In this document: positions 29,401 to 36,836 of the stretch, in pieces
Layout: each line of letters starts with the position of its first letter
Position numbering within the stretch: position 1 is the first letter of the stretch
NCBI GenBank assembly: GCA_040220135.1
Contig: JAVJTT010000006.1
Coordinates: 298,553 to 362,552 of the forward strand
Reading direction: 5' to 3'
DNA: 64,000 nt
Origin: CAJXMH01 sp040220135
GTDB lineage: Bacteria; Bacteroidota; Bacteroidia; Flavobacteriales_E; Vicingaceae
Notes under the pieces: model-generated
Told to the model about the DNA's origin: nothing
The model's input: only the letters and a program-made list of their open reading frames with translations
The model's database searches: none
Made by a program: the position numbers and the translations under genes

Positions 29401-32400
29401 AAGAACAGCCGTTATCATCGGTTACTGTTACATCATAGTTATTAGCTATGAGACCATTGGCTGAGGGACCTGTTGTGCCATTAGACCAATCATAAGAATA
29501 AGGTGCTTGACCTCCTGAACTTGTCGGACTGGCTTGACCAACTCCCTTTAGACAAGTATCGGCTACTGTAGCAATTGTGGTAGTTATTGTTGCGCCGCCT
29601 AATACACTAAAAGTAGCCGTAGTAGAACAACCATCATCGTCAGTTACCGTTACGTCATAACTACCCGCGCAAAGGCTTGGTAAGAAAAACTGTTGAGACC
29701 CATCGTCCCAATCAAAGCTGTATGGCGCCACCCCATTTGTAGGGTTCAGGGTTATGCTTCCATCGCATACCCCATTACAACTGGCATTTGATATAACTTC
29801 ATTGAGAACAATGGCTGAGCTTCCCCCTGAAACGGTTGCAGAATCTATTTGCGTACAACCATTATCATCAGTAATGGTAACGGTATATGTACCCGCAGAA
29901 AGTGCGGTTAAATCTTTGGAAGAAGAACCTCCTGACCATTGATAGCTATAGCCTGCAGCTGCTGTTCCTCCAATTACTGTAGTTGTTATTGTACCATCAT
30001 TTCCCGGTACACAACTTGCACTGGTAGTCACAAAGGTCGCTTCAATGGAGTCGGGTTGTGTTAGGGTATAAGATTTCGTTGCTGAACAGCCATTGGCGGG
30101 GTCAGAAATAGTAACATCATAAGTCCCCGCTTCTAAACCGCTCTGATTTGCTTGAGCAGGAAGAGTAGAAGGGTTCCACTGGAATGTAGGGGTGCCGACA
30201 GCACCACTAACTGTTATTGAGATTGCCCCATCATTTGATTTGAAGCAAGTTAAATTGTTGCTTACATCTGTAAAGTTGAGATTTCCTTGCTTGTTTATGG
30301 TGAAAGATTGTGAGATGCTACAGCCAAAGGCATCAGTAATGGTAACGGAATAATTATTAGCTGTTAGGTTATCAATACGGTTAACATTTCCGGCACCATT
30401 TGACCAGTTAAAAGTATAAGGGCCGGTTCCTCCACTTGGATTGACTTCAGCAAAACCATCATTCCCCGGTGAACAACTCTCATCTCCAGAATTTTCGTTG
30501 GCCAGTATTTGTGCAGGCTCAGTAATGGTGTAAGTTAAAACCGTATCACAGTTATTTTGATCAGCAACCGTAACTGAATAGGTTCCAGCACAAAGATTTG
30601 AAGCCAAATTGCCGCTACCAACACCTGCTTGCCAAGTAAAATTGTATGGACCGACCCCTCCAGAAGTTACATTGATGCTTATAAATCCATCACATTCATT
30701 GAAGCAAGAGTCATTTCTTACACTATCGGTATAGACAAGGTTTAAGTTTCCACTGTTGATGGTAAAGTTTACAATAGTATCGCAACCGTTGGCATCTGTA
30801 ATTGTGACATCATAAGTGTTTGCTAATAAACTGTTAACTGTAGAAGTAAGTGCGTTCACATCTGATACACCGTTTGACCAATCAAAGTCGAAGGGTGGAG
30901 TGCCACCGGTTGGAGTAGAACTCACAGACCCATCTGCTATTCCACTACAGCTAGCGTCTGTAATGCTGAGTGCTGGTTTTAAGGTATCAGGTTCTCCAAC
31001 AGTAGCAGAGGCAGTTTCTGTGCAACCATTGTTATCGGTTAAAGTAACGGTGTAATTGCCTGCTGTAACAGTTCCGCTTCTTATATCTCCACTCCCTCCA
31101 TCAGACCAGTCAAACGTGTAAGGAATAGCTCCGCCCATGGCTACAGCGGTTAATGAACCACTTGCTTCATCTTTACAGTTGGCATCACTAGCTGCAGCTG
31201 TTAGGATAATAGGTACAGCAGCAAGCACCACATCATTAGCCGTTGCAGTACAACCATTGTCATCGGTCACAATTACTGAATAAGCTCCTGGGTTTAGGTT
31301 GTCGTTTGTGGGATCGTTGGGCCCACTCGGGCTCCAATTGTAATTGTAAGGAGGTGTGCCACCGTTTACATTTGCAAAAATTTCGCCATCGTTGGCGTTG
31401 ACACACTGTTCATTGGTCACATTCAGGTTTACGGTTAAAAGGCTTGGTTCTGTTATCGTGAAAGTTGGGAACGTATCACAACCGTTTGCGTCTTGAATGG
31501 TAACTGAATAGGTGTTTGCAGGCAAGCTGCTAATGGTTGAGCTTGCTCCAATGTTGTTAGCTCCAGTGCTCCAATCAAAAGTGTACGGAGGTGTTCCTCC
31601 TAAGCCGCTAATCGTAATGCTACCATCACTTCCACCGTTGCAGCTAACATTGTCTTGGTTGTCTAAAGAGAAGTCAATGCTTTGTGGTTGAGTAATGGTA
31701 ATACTATCAATATTTTCACATTGATTAGCATCAGTTAAAGTGATACGGTATGTACCTGCAACTAAGCCAGATTGACTTGTGCCACTCCCTCCATTTGACC
31801 AGTTGAAAGTGTAAGGGCTTGTTCCACCTGAACCACTGATAGTGGCAGAACCACTCGCTATACCACTGCAGCTAGCGTTTGTAATATTTGTAGGTATAAT
31901 AGCTAACTGAGCCGGTTCAGCAATGGTAAATGATTGACTAATTAAACAACCATTGTCATCAGTCACATCAATGTCGTATGTGCCACCACTTAGGCCAAAT
32001 CTATCTTCTAATGAACTTCCATCATTCCATAGGGTATTATAGGGTGGAGTGCCACCAAGTATCGTGATGGCAATAAACCCATCTGTATCTCCAAAGCAAT
32101 CTAAACTTCCCGTGCTATCAACTTGGATACTTAAGGCTTGTGCCGGTTCATTTATTGTGAAGTTTTGAACGTCGATACACCCACTTTGATCAGTTGCTGT
32201 TACGGTATATGAACCAGCGGTTAATCCGGTTCTATCTTCAGAGGTAGCAGCTCCATCTGACCAAGCAAAATCATACCCAGGGTTGCCACCACTAACACTG
32301 ATCAAAATTTCGCCTGTGGCATCTCCGTTGCAACTTACATTAATGACAGTGTCAAGCGAAATTACAACCGAAGGTGGTGCTGTTAGGGTACCACTAGCTG

Positions 32401-35400
32401 TTGTAGTACACCCATTATCATCTGAAACTGTAACCGTGTATGGGCCTGAAGCTAAATTTGAAGCAGTTTGAGTTGTTTGTCCTGAAACGTCGCTCCACAA
32501 ATAGGTGTAGTCGCTGTTCACAGCTATAGTTCCGCCATTAGCGCTTACTGAAATAGAGCCATCATTTATGCCGTTACAGCTAGGGTTAATTGGGTTTACA
32601 ATACTTGCAGTTAATAGTGTTGGTTCTGTAATGGTTTCAGAGCTTGATGCATTACAACCATTTGCATCCGTAACAATTACCGTGTATGTGTTGGCAGCAA
32701 GGTTGGTGGCTGTCGCAGTACTCTGATTGCTAGGGTCATCCCATAAGTAAGTATAATTGCCTGACCCACCATTTGCTACAACGCTAACCGTGCCGCTGTT
32801 ATCGCCATTACAAATAAGATCAGTACCACTAGTTGTTAGAGTAATTGCAGCGGGTTGAAAAACCTCAATGTTATCAATTACGACACAGCCATTGTCATCT
32901 GTTACTGTAACTTCATAAATGCCGGCACTCAAAGTGTTGATTGTTGGGCCAGACTGACCATTCGACCATGAGTAATTGTATGGTGAGGTGCCATTACTTC
33001 CACTAGCGGTTACAGAGCCGTCATTAACACCATTACAAGAGGCATCACTTTTAGAGAGAGAAACTTGCAAAGGAAGTGGTTGGCCTACATTGTCAAAAGT
33101 AGTAGCAGTACATCCATTTCCATCTGTTACTGTAACAGTATAGCTTCCAGCTGGAAGATTATCGTTAGCTCTAGGGTCCGATGTAGCAGGAAGGTTGTCC
33201 CAATCGTAAGTGTAAGTTCCGGTTCCTCCATTCGCTAATGCACGGATAAAACCATCGCTTAGTCCATTACAACTAACATCTCTAACTGAGTCTATTGAAA
33301 CAGTTAAATTGCTTGGGTCAGTTAAGGTAGTTGAATAAGATGCCGTGCAGCCATTTCCATCAGTTACTATCACTGTATAAGTACCGGCCGTTAAATTCGT
33401 AGTGTCTTCGATTTGCCCACCCCCGGGACTCCAACTGAAAGAGTAGCCTGGAGTTCCTCCGCTAACGCTTAGGTCTATTTCACCAGTGGCGTCGCCATTA
33501 CAGAGAGGGTCTGTGTCAACAGAAGTTATGGTGATGTCAGTTGGCTCATTTACTATAATAGAGTCTACAGCCGTACAAAGGTTGGCATCCGTAACGGTAA
33601 TCAAATACTTTCCTTGGGTCAGTCCACTTAACACCGGGCTAGCACCTGTACCGGAAGATCCATCCGACCATATAAAGTTGTAAGGAGTAGTTCCATTGCT
33701 AATATTTGCAATAACAGAACCGTCATTGCCATTAAAACAGCTCACATCTGTGCTATCTAAATCAATAGCAATTTCTGCCGGTTCCGAAATAACAATGGAA
33801 GCAACATCGGTACAACCATTATCATCGGTAACAGTAACAGTATAAGTATTGGCTGCTAAGTTCACTGCAGTAGCTGTGGTTTGAGCTGCTGGGTCACTCC
33901 AAAGGAAGTCGTAGGTATTGTTTTCAGTACCTCCGGAACCTTGAGCTGTTGCTGAACCGGTGCTGTTGCCAAAACAATCAACATCTGCCGAATTCACAAT
34001 GCTGGCTGAAACTGATGTAGCGGGTTCTCCGATAGTAAAAGTTTCAGTACCGGCACAACCTTCATCATCCGTAACAGTTACTGTGTAAGTACCTGCACTT
34101 AAGTTTAGCTCGAAGAAGTTAGTATTTCCACTGCCGGTTCCCCAATCCCAGCTTACATAATTTCCAGATCCACCTGTTGGGGTAGAAGTGGCAGTTCCCG
34201 AAGAACCATTTCTACAAAGTGCGTCTGTAGTCGTTACATTCGGTAAAATTGGGGTAGGGTCGCTCAACGTACTTGTAATGCTTGCTGTGCAGCCATTGGC
34301 ATCTTGCACAATTACCGTATAAGAGCCTGCGGTAAGGCTGGTTCTGTCTTCAGGGCCAACGCCTATATCACTCCAAGTAAAAATGTAATTTGGCGTTCCT
34401 CCGGTTACTTCAATGTCAATTTCACCATCGGCTCCACCCACACAACCAGGGTCAGTTGGGGTTTCTGTTAGAGATAGTACGGCAGGTTCAGAAACAACGG
34501 CAGAATCAATTTTAGTACAGCCAACAACATTGGTTACTGTAACAAAGTATTTTCCGGCAGCTAAGCCGGTGAGAGGGTTTCCTGTTTGACCGCCAGACCA
34601 ACTAAAGCTTCGATTGCCTGGAACTCCACCACTTACATTAATTAAAATTTCACCATCACTTAACCCATTACAACTTACGTTGGTTACTACGGTATCGGTA
34701 GAAAGCGGTGGATTTGGTTCACTGATAGTTTCTGTAGTAGTGACTTGACATCCATTAGCATCAGTTACAGTAAGCGTGTAAGTGCCTACACCAATTGCAG
34801 GTCGGTCTTCATTGGGGTCACCATCACTCCATAAAAAGGTGTAAGGAGTTGTTCCGCCATTTGTGTTTACTGTTATACTTCCATTGGCTTGTCCGGCACA
34901 AAAGGCATCACTTTGAGAAGAGGAAACGGTTAAAAGAGGGGGTTCTCCAATGGTAAAAGTTTGAGATCCAGTACAACCTTCATCATCGGTTACGATTACA
35001 GTGTAAGTCCCTGCAGTAAGATTTGTTTCAGTATTTGTAGTATTTCCACTACCGGTTCCCCAATCCCAGCTTACATAGTTTCCTGACCCACCAGTTGGAG
35101 CGGAAGTAGCAGTACCGGAAGCATCGCCATTACAGAGTGCATCGGTGGGGGTTACATTTGGTAAAATTGGGGTAGGATCGCTCAATGTACTTGTAATGCT
35201 TGCTGTGCAGCCATTGGCATCTTGCACGACTACCGTATAAGAGCCTGCGGTAAGGTTGGTTCTGTCTTCTGGGCCAACGCCTATGTCGCTCCAAGTAAAA
35301 ATAAAATTTGGTGTTCCACCTGTTACTTCAATGTCAATTTCACCATCAGCTGCACCCACACAAGCGGGATTGGTTGGGGTTTCTGTAAGCGCTAGCACGG

Positions 35401-36676
35401 CAGGTTCAGAAACAACCGCAGAATCAATTTTAGTACAACCAACAACATTGGTAACGGTAACAAAATACTTTCCGGCTGACAAACCGGTTAGGGGGTTTCC
35501 TGTTCCGCCACCAGACCAACTAAAGCTGCGATTTCCTGGAACACCACCGCTTGCATTAATTAGGATTTCGCCATCGCTTAAACCGTTGCAGCTTACATTG
35601 GTTACTACGGTATCGGTAGAAAGCGGTGGGTTTGGCTCACTGATAGTTTCTGTAGTAGTTACTTGACATCCATTAGCATCAGTTACAGTAAGCGTGTAGG
35701 TGCCTACACCAATTGCTGGTCTATCCTCGTTTGTATTTCCATCACTCCATAAAAAGGTGTAAGGAGTTGTTCCACCATTTGTGTTTACTGTTATACTTCC
35801 ATTGGCTTGTCCGGCACAAAAGGCATCACTTTGAGAAGATGAAACTGTTAAAAGCGGCGGCTCTGTAATCGTAAAGATTTCCTCATCAGTACAGCCATCA
35901 CTATCTGTTACGGTAACAGAGTAGGTGCCGGGTACATAGTTAAATGCAGTGTCGGTAACACTTGGGTTGGCTTGCCATTGAAAATTGGTGTATGTTCCTG
36001 TTCCTCCGGTGGGAGTTACCCAAGCTTTACCATTCCCATTCCCAAAGCAGTCAACGTCTTGAACGCTTACGTTTGAAATTAATTCAGGGTTCTGCTTAAC
36101 AGAATCGATATCAGTGGAAGAACAGCCATTCGCGTCAGTTATGGTTACATTGTAAACCCCATCGCATAAACCAGTGGCCGTAAAGCGGCTAGGGTGCACC
36201 CCGCTTTGGTTGGCTGGATCATCAAATTGAAAAGTAAAGGGTTGATTACCCCCAAAAGCTAGGGCTTGAATTGTACCATCGCAGACACCAAAACACGAAG
36301 GGTCGTTGGCAAATAAAACCGTGGAAATCAAAGGAGGATCATTTATTATGATGTCTTCTCGGAAGTACAAGCTATCAATTTCTTCAATAAAGTAAGAACC
36401 CGCAGCTAAATTAAAAATGGTATCCCCGGGGCTGACAAAAATTCTAGAAGTGGGGGGTGGGAAATTAAATCGAAAGGTAAATTCAGAAGCTGGAGGTGAT
36501 GGGGGATTGTCTACTGTATAACCATCAAAAACAACATAGCCACTTGATTCATTTGCACAATCAGGTTGCTTGATAGTGAAACTAAAGTCAACAACATTAA
36601 CACTTTGAGCTAAAGCCCCCTCAGCACTCAGTATTAAAATGCAAACAATGACTAAGAAGCGGTAGATGTTTTTCAT
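20426..36676 (-). CDS. Giant SprB-repeat surface adhesin with gliding-motility-type C-terminal domain
   Basis: A 5416-residue secreted protein. It has a signal peptide (residues 1-24, ending GALAQ), a degenerate first repeat, and then a stalk of about 66 SprB repeats of 70-85 residues. Each repeat reads roughly sCnGxxDGsi..GG..PYty.Ws.G..LxaGtYtVtVtDxnGC. A PKD/Ig-like region follows at about 5140-5310, and a CHU_C-type domain from about 5327 begins with the SGFTPNGDGVNDVWNI motif and ends in PVTGPITIVK, a type B T9SS signal. By homology with SprB it should form long surface filaments for adhesion or gliding. Nineteen repeats, mostly after residue 3740, have two further cysteines. Residues about 267-878 are a recent tandem duplication. 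The substrate or surface it binds is unknown. Confidence 0.95.
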   Translation of the reverse strand: MKNIYRFLVIVCILILSAEGALAQSVNVVDFSFTIKQPDCANESSGYVVFDGYTVDNPPSPPASEFTFRFNFPPPTSRIFVSPGDTIFNLAAGSYFIEEIDSLYFREDIIINDPPLISTVLFANDPSCFGVCDGTIQALAFGGNQPFTFQFDDPANQSGVHPSRFTATGLCDGVYNVTITDANGCSSTDIDSVKQNPELISNVSVQDVDCFGNGNGKAWVTPTGGTGTYTNFQWQANPSVTDTAFNYVPGTYSVTVTDSDGCTDEEIFTITEPPLLTVSSSQSDAFCAGQANGSITVNTNGGTTPYTFLWSDGNTNEDRPAIGVGTYTLTVTDANGCQVTTTETISEPNPPLSTDTVVTNVSCNGLSDGEILINASGGVPGNRSFSWSGGGTGNPLTGLSAGKYFVTVTNVVGCTKIDSAVVSEPAVLALTETPTNPACVGAADGEIDIEVTGGTPNFIFTWSDIGVGPEDRTNLTAGSYTVVVQDANGCTASITSTLSDPTPILPNVTPTDALCNGDASGTATSAPTGGSGNYVSWDWGTGSGNTTNTETNLTAGTYTVIVTDDEGCTGSQTFTIGEPPLLTVSSSQSDAFCAGQANGSITVNTNGGTTPYTFLWSDGDPNEDRPAIGVGTYTLTVTDANGCQVTTTETISEPNPPLSTDTVVTNVSCNGLSDGEILINVSGGVPGNRSFSWSGGQTGNPLTGLAAGKYFVTVTNVVGCTKIDSAVVSEPAVLSLTETPTDPGCVGGADGEIDIEVTGGTPNYIFTWSDIGVGPEDRTSLTAGSYTVIVQDANGCTASITSTLSDPTPILPNVTTTDALCRNGSSGTATSTPTGGSGNYVSWDWGTGSGNTNFFELNLSAGTYTVTVTDDEGCAGTETFTIGEPATSVSASIVNSADVDCFGNSTGSATAQGSGGTENNTYDFLWSDPAAQTTATAVNLAANTYTVTVTDDNGCTDVASIVISEPAEIAIDLDSTDVSCFNGNDGSVIANISNGTTPYNFIWSDGSSGTGASPVLSGLTQGKYLITVTDANLCTAVDSIIVNEPTDITITSVDTDPLCNGDATGEIDLSVSGGTPGYSFSWSPGGGQIEDTTNLTAGTYTVIVTDGNGCTASYSTTLTDPSNLTVSIDSVRDVSCNGLSDGFIRALANGGTGTYTYDWDNLPATSDPRANDNLPAGSYTVTVTDGNGCTATTFDNVGQPLPLQVSLSKSDASCNGVNDGSVTASGSNGTSPYNYSWSNGQSGPTINTLSAGIYEVTVTDDNGCVVIDNIEVFQPAAITLTTSGTDLICNGDNSGTVSVVANGGSGNYTYLWDDPSNQSTATATNLAANTYTVIVTDANGCNASSSETITEPTLLTASIVNPINPSCNGINDGSISVSANGGTIAVNSDYTYLWSDVSGQTTQTASNLASGPYTVTVSDDNGCTTTASGTLTAPPSVVISLDTVINVSCNGDATGEILISVSGGNPGYDFAWSDGAATSEDRTGLTAGSYTVTATDQSGCIDVQNFTINEPAQALSIQVDSTGSLDCFGDTDGFIAITILGGTPPYNTLWNDGSSLEDRFGLSGGTYDIDVTDDNGCLISQSFTIAEPAQLAIIPTNITNASCSGIASGSATISGSGGTSPYTFNWSNGGSGTSQSGLVAGTYRITLTDANQCENIDSITITQPQSIDFSLDNQDNVSCNGGSDGSITISGLGGTPPYTFDWSTGANNIGASSTISSLPANTYSVTIQDANGCDTFPTFTITEPSLLTVNLNVTNEQCVNANDGEIFANVNGGTPPYNYNWSPSGPNDPTNDNLNPGAYSVIVTDDNGCTATANDVVLAAVPIILTAAASDANCKDEASGSLTAVAMGGAIPYTFDWSDGGSGDIRSGTVTAGNYTVTLTDNNGCTETASATVGEPDTLKPALSITDASCSGIADGSVSSTPTGGTPPFDFDWSNGVSDVNALTSTVNSLLANTYDVTITDANGCDTIVNFTINSGNLNLVYTDSVRNDSCFNECDGFISINVTSGGVGPYNFTWQAGVGSGNLASNLCAGTYSVTVADQNNCDTVLTYTITEPAQILANENSGDESCSPGNDGFAEVNPSGGTGPYTFNWSNGAGNVNRIDNLTANNYSVTITDAFGCSISQSFTINKQGNLNFTDVSNNLTCFKSNDGAISITVSGAVGTPTFQWNPSTLPAQANQSGLEAGTYDVTISDPANGCSATKSYTLTQPDSIEATFVTTSASCVPGNDGTITTTVIGGTAAAGYSYQWSGGSSSKDLTALSAGTYTVTITDDNGCTQIDSATVSGGSSAIVLNEVISNASCNGVCDGSITLNPTNGVAPYSFDWDDGSQQFFLPSLCAGSYDVTVTDDDGCSTTATFSVLGGATITTTIATVADTCLKGVGQASPTSSGGQAPYSYDWSNGTTGPSANGLIANNYDVTVTDDNGCSSIESFTILNEATFTISLTVEDEKCRDANDGRILVSTVGGVNPLTYTWVGPQSISGANPDPVAAGTYFLTVTDNAGCSQLDTAVINQPDAFSETLITAEETCFPGGDGTATITITGGTPPYSYNWGSGFQASNFKGGLVAGFYEVTISDDNGCTEGFDYIITQGSNFNLNSTVTDASCNGGNDGAIDLQINGGTPPFTFNWSGTLPSQEDQTNLTAGNYTVTVIDNTPCSEVLSFRVEEDIPIEIDIKSNPESCVPGGDGSAVATVTGGVQPYSYDWSNGTPFLDSVADLSAGAYVLTVTDNNGCTQTKGFPIQSGSNITANETINEPSCFGGSDGSISLSPTGSSNPNPSYTYVWFDGSTSGTITGLSRGSYSVTISDNNAPPCTKTEVFTVNQPTNISTTISSTFESCSPGNDATATASTVGATPPYTYLWPGGGTTSNSKTGFASGSYDVTVQDANGCTRSFPFNVDPAPPFNVSLTSTDATCNGGVDGTITVSVSGARNPLTYDWSGGLSGGATPTMVGAGTYTVTVEDGLGCTQTATTSVSEAAPIISNLAPVDENCNSGGDGSATVNPSNGNAPYSVTWSTGATGNSISSLSSGSYSVTITDATPCSIVENFTISTGQNITLTDNVNNASCNGLCDGDISLTASGGQGPYIFDWGGGVSGTQRTSLCAGDYTVTVTDITGCSKIETYTITEPDTIGNTITTSDESCNPGNDGSASITTIGGTSPYSYDWSNGTQGSNLNPAAAGSYTVTVTDVNGCSKIENFTINLASPLTINLVQQNNVSCNGANDGDVFITVTGNVGVIDYSWNNGQPPFKDALNLSPNTYTVTVTDRSNGCTATRSFVVTEPAPITVSTVINPESCIPGGDGSITLNPTGGTVSLDYTYEWGGSLPDQATVSGLNAGVYTYTVTDDNGCSTSNSVTLNTSAPFSLDSTITNVDCFGGSDGSIGLSVTGANGTPSFFWSNSLGTNATVSNLQAGTYTVTVTDPANGCTETAKISIEEPDSIDASFIVINESCSPGSDGSLTVTPSGGTPPYTYNWFNSSSNATVDQLSAGNYALTISDDNGCSNVFTANVGSSAPFTLTDVVTDASCNGVSNGSILLNVSGASGTLSYQWTNPLPNTNNPTGLAAGTYDVTVTDNGSGCSSTASYVVNEPGAINLTTTTTDASCVPGSDGVARVIATGGQAPYTYAWSTGSNNANIFLLNPGTYTVTVTDNNSCTAVTQATVNSSPPFTIVTDQVDDVSCNSGSDGRIFITINGSGGLPTFQWSNSSNLEDQSGLSAGTYTVTVTDPNTGCTGTESFDVLEPNAITASTTTTNSSCNSCDGTASLFGISGGTGNVTVTWLDASKVSIGQSGINATSLCAGNYFAALEDQNNCTDTLSVQVVDDNAPPATVSSISESCLGAADGEVSVTSTCISNSNCTVEWRDNSGSIIATTPIVQNLSSGTYFVEITETSTNCVNNLQTTIGSGSEITPNLTTKNNDCSALTVCTGYAKVEPSGGIAPYTFDWAESNGTPIAGNDSIGSLCAGSYNLTITDNAGCDTIISFNINQGGSILPNETVLQESCPGACDGSITLAPSGGQTPYSYNWSNGAGNVDRIIDLCSGVYTVTVTDNANCDTVISVAITSTSFTYTKSKTDESCFGPCDGTASIQVNGGSTGFNFNWSPTPINGQGTESVTDLCAGKYFVTITSNTGCSEIDSVEILPNSTIQPNEVFIDESCSGACDGRIELNPSGGAGAPYSFNWSPVPPNGQGNSEAIDLCGNTYNVTITDALGCDTSISITIQSAPQLQANVTVVGQSCGGPSAPCDGEASILTSGGAAPYTYNWSTGTVVGANQDTIENVCAGGPYDVTVTDANGCSVIEPFSILSPIPIAATFNTIDATCNVCDGSITATVSGPTPNFTYEWFDQGLNPIGNNSTSISSLCSGIYFLEVTDANGCSERFSTNINDIGSESLTVNSTDVSCSGSCDGSASVSFNCNGPSCSVEWFNASTGITLGITSNTVNNLCAGDYFVEVINNTTGCKSFETVTINQPDAFDVRETIVATNCANTCDGSISLIVNGASSPYSFVWSPAPANGQGTNSVSGLCAGSYSVRIEDASGCDTTLTYSVGGPTDITATFNTLDATCGLSDGIISATVSGGTTSLGYSYQWFDASNVAISGATVSSLSNVGAGTYFLEVTDDNGCQKTFTTTIGTTNGPTITLESITNLGCEGDNSGAIDITVSGNNPPYTFDWLPFGQASEDLSNLTAGVYEVLVTNSQGCASRDTFVVSEPAEILANINTLDANCGFCDGEADISVSGGIQPYTYLWSNGSTSNDATALCSGTQSVEVTDANGCKKSFNFSINSTGGPDDAIVSATPASCQTTCDGTASVQAVGGTAPYSYLWLHNGSTANSLTSLCEGVYTIQITDASGCVFSKSVDIPSPSTLTANEIVSNNQCNAFPCEGTARLNVNGGTSPYSYSWSSDPSNNSNFEDELCAGTYFVTVTDNNGCSLIKAVTISDSDFPVSAQPSTIDASCFGSCDGSLISNLSPSSAYDYQWFDQNGNSVSSLNANANDVVCPGEYVLEITAKPSGCKSYFNASVGEPDEINIGATVINNISCAGSCDGEIFVSTTGGSLLYSYSWNDPEQQSQVPASGLCEGDYTVTATDANGCSAITTITLTDPPSLGISVLSSTSLDCSSDCDASASVSANGGIPPYTFSWNGGQTGANPTNLCFGPNVVTVEDAVGCQLSTTVLISATDTIEAIIPSQTQFCDGDSIRLLGSSMGSSISTVAWYEGNTSNFFTSNLDTTIYRPIGNHPFYLIAAGNGTSCTDTSLYEVEIVANPSLSLSPSAQLIRDEVLNIDLGGQDPSYLYNWTPGTMLSDSSTAEPIASPRETITYTLTVTDTNGCVFIDSIRVSYVPDIEIPSGFTPNGDGVNDVWNIELLEEFPKAKVQIFSRWGELLYEQNNGYVQPWDGTYKGKAMPVGTYYYIIDLKVDKIDPVTGPITIVK
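34035..35870. repeat. Tandem 918-bp duplication inside the giant adhesin gene
   Basis: Two consecutive units (about 34035-34952 and 34953-35870) of 918 bases, that is 306 codons and four SprB repeats, share long identical stretches. The marker TCTGTAGTAG occurs at 34731 and 35649, exactly 918 bases apart. I count about 27 differences in 306 residues, fewest in the first two repeats of the unit. The block edges fall between repeats, so the frame is kept. The unit boundaries are approximate. Confidence 0.85.
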
Positions 36677-36755
36677 TGATTTACTATAATTGGTTTCTTC
36701 AAACTGTAGTGTTTAACAGCTGAACAGTCGATTATTTCCTATTAAATTCATTTTA

Positions 36756-36804
36756 ACAAATATAAAGAATTCATGCTTTGAGAACATAGTTCACAAATAT
36801 AAAG
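36756..36804 (-). promoter_or_regulatory. Two copies of a -7-like element upstream of the giant adhesin
   Basis: The 12-base sequence CTTTATATTTGT occurs twice on the minus strand (36793-36804 and 36756-36767), 37 bases apart. Each contains TATATTTG, a perfect Bacteroidota -7 element. No TTG stands at the standard distance from either, so the -33 part is weak. They could be tandem promoters, giving leaders of about 75 and 110 bases before the ATG at 36676. This lies in the 160-base gap between the upstream PorP/SprF gene and the giant. Confidence 0.45.
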
Positions 36805-36836
36805 ACGTGAAACAAAGATGGATAGTTGCCCAAATG

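Noticed and set aside
35256..35666. Plus-strand frame of 136 codons and many similar frames inside the giant gene
   Set aside because: They lie opposite the long repeated coding sequence and repeat with the same period, as expected for shadows of repetitive DNA. None has a start context or known domain.
20426..36676. CRISPR-like regular repeats
   Set aside because: The regularity is that of translated SprB units of 210-255 bases with divergent sequence and one continuous frame. There are no short identical repeats with spacers.
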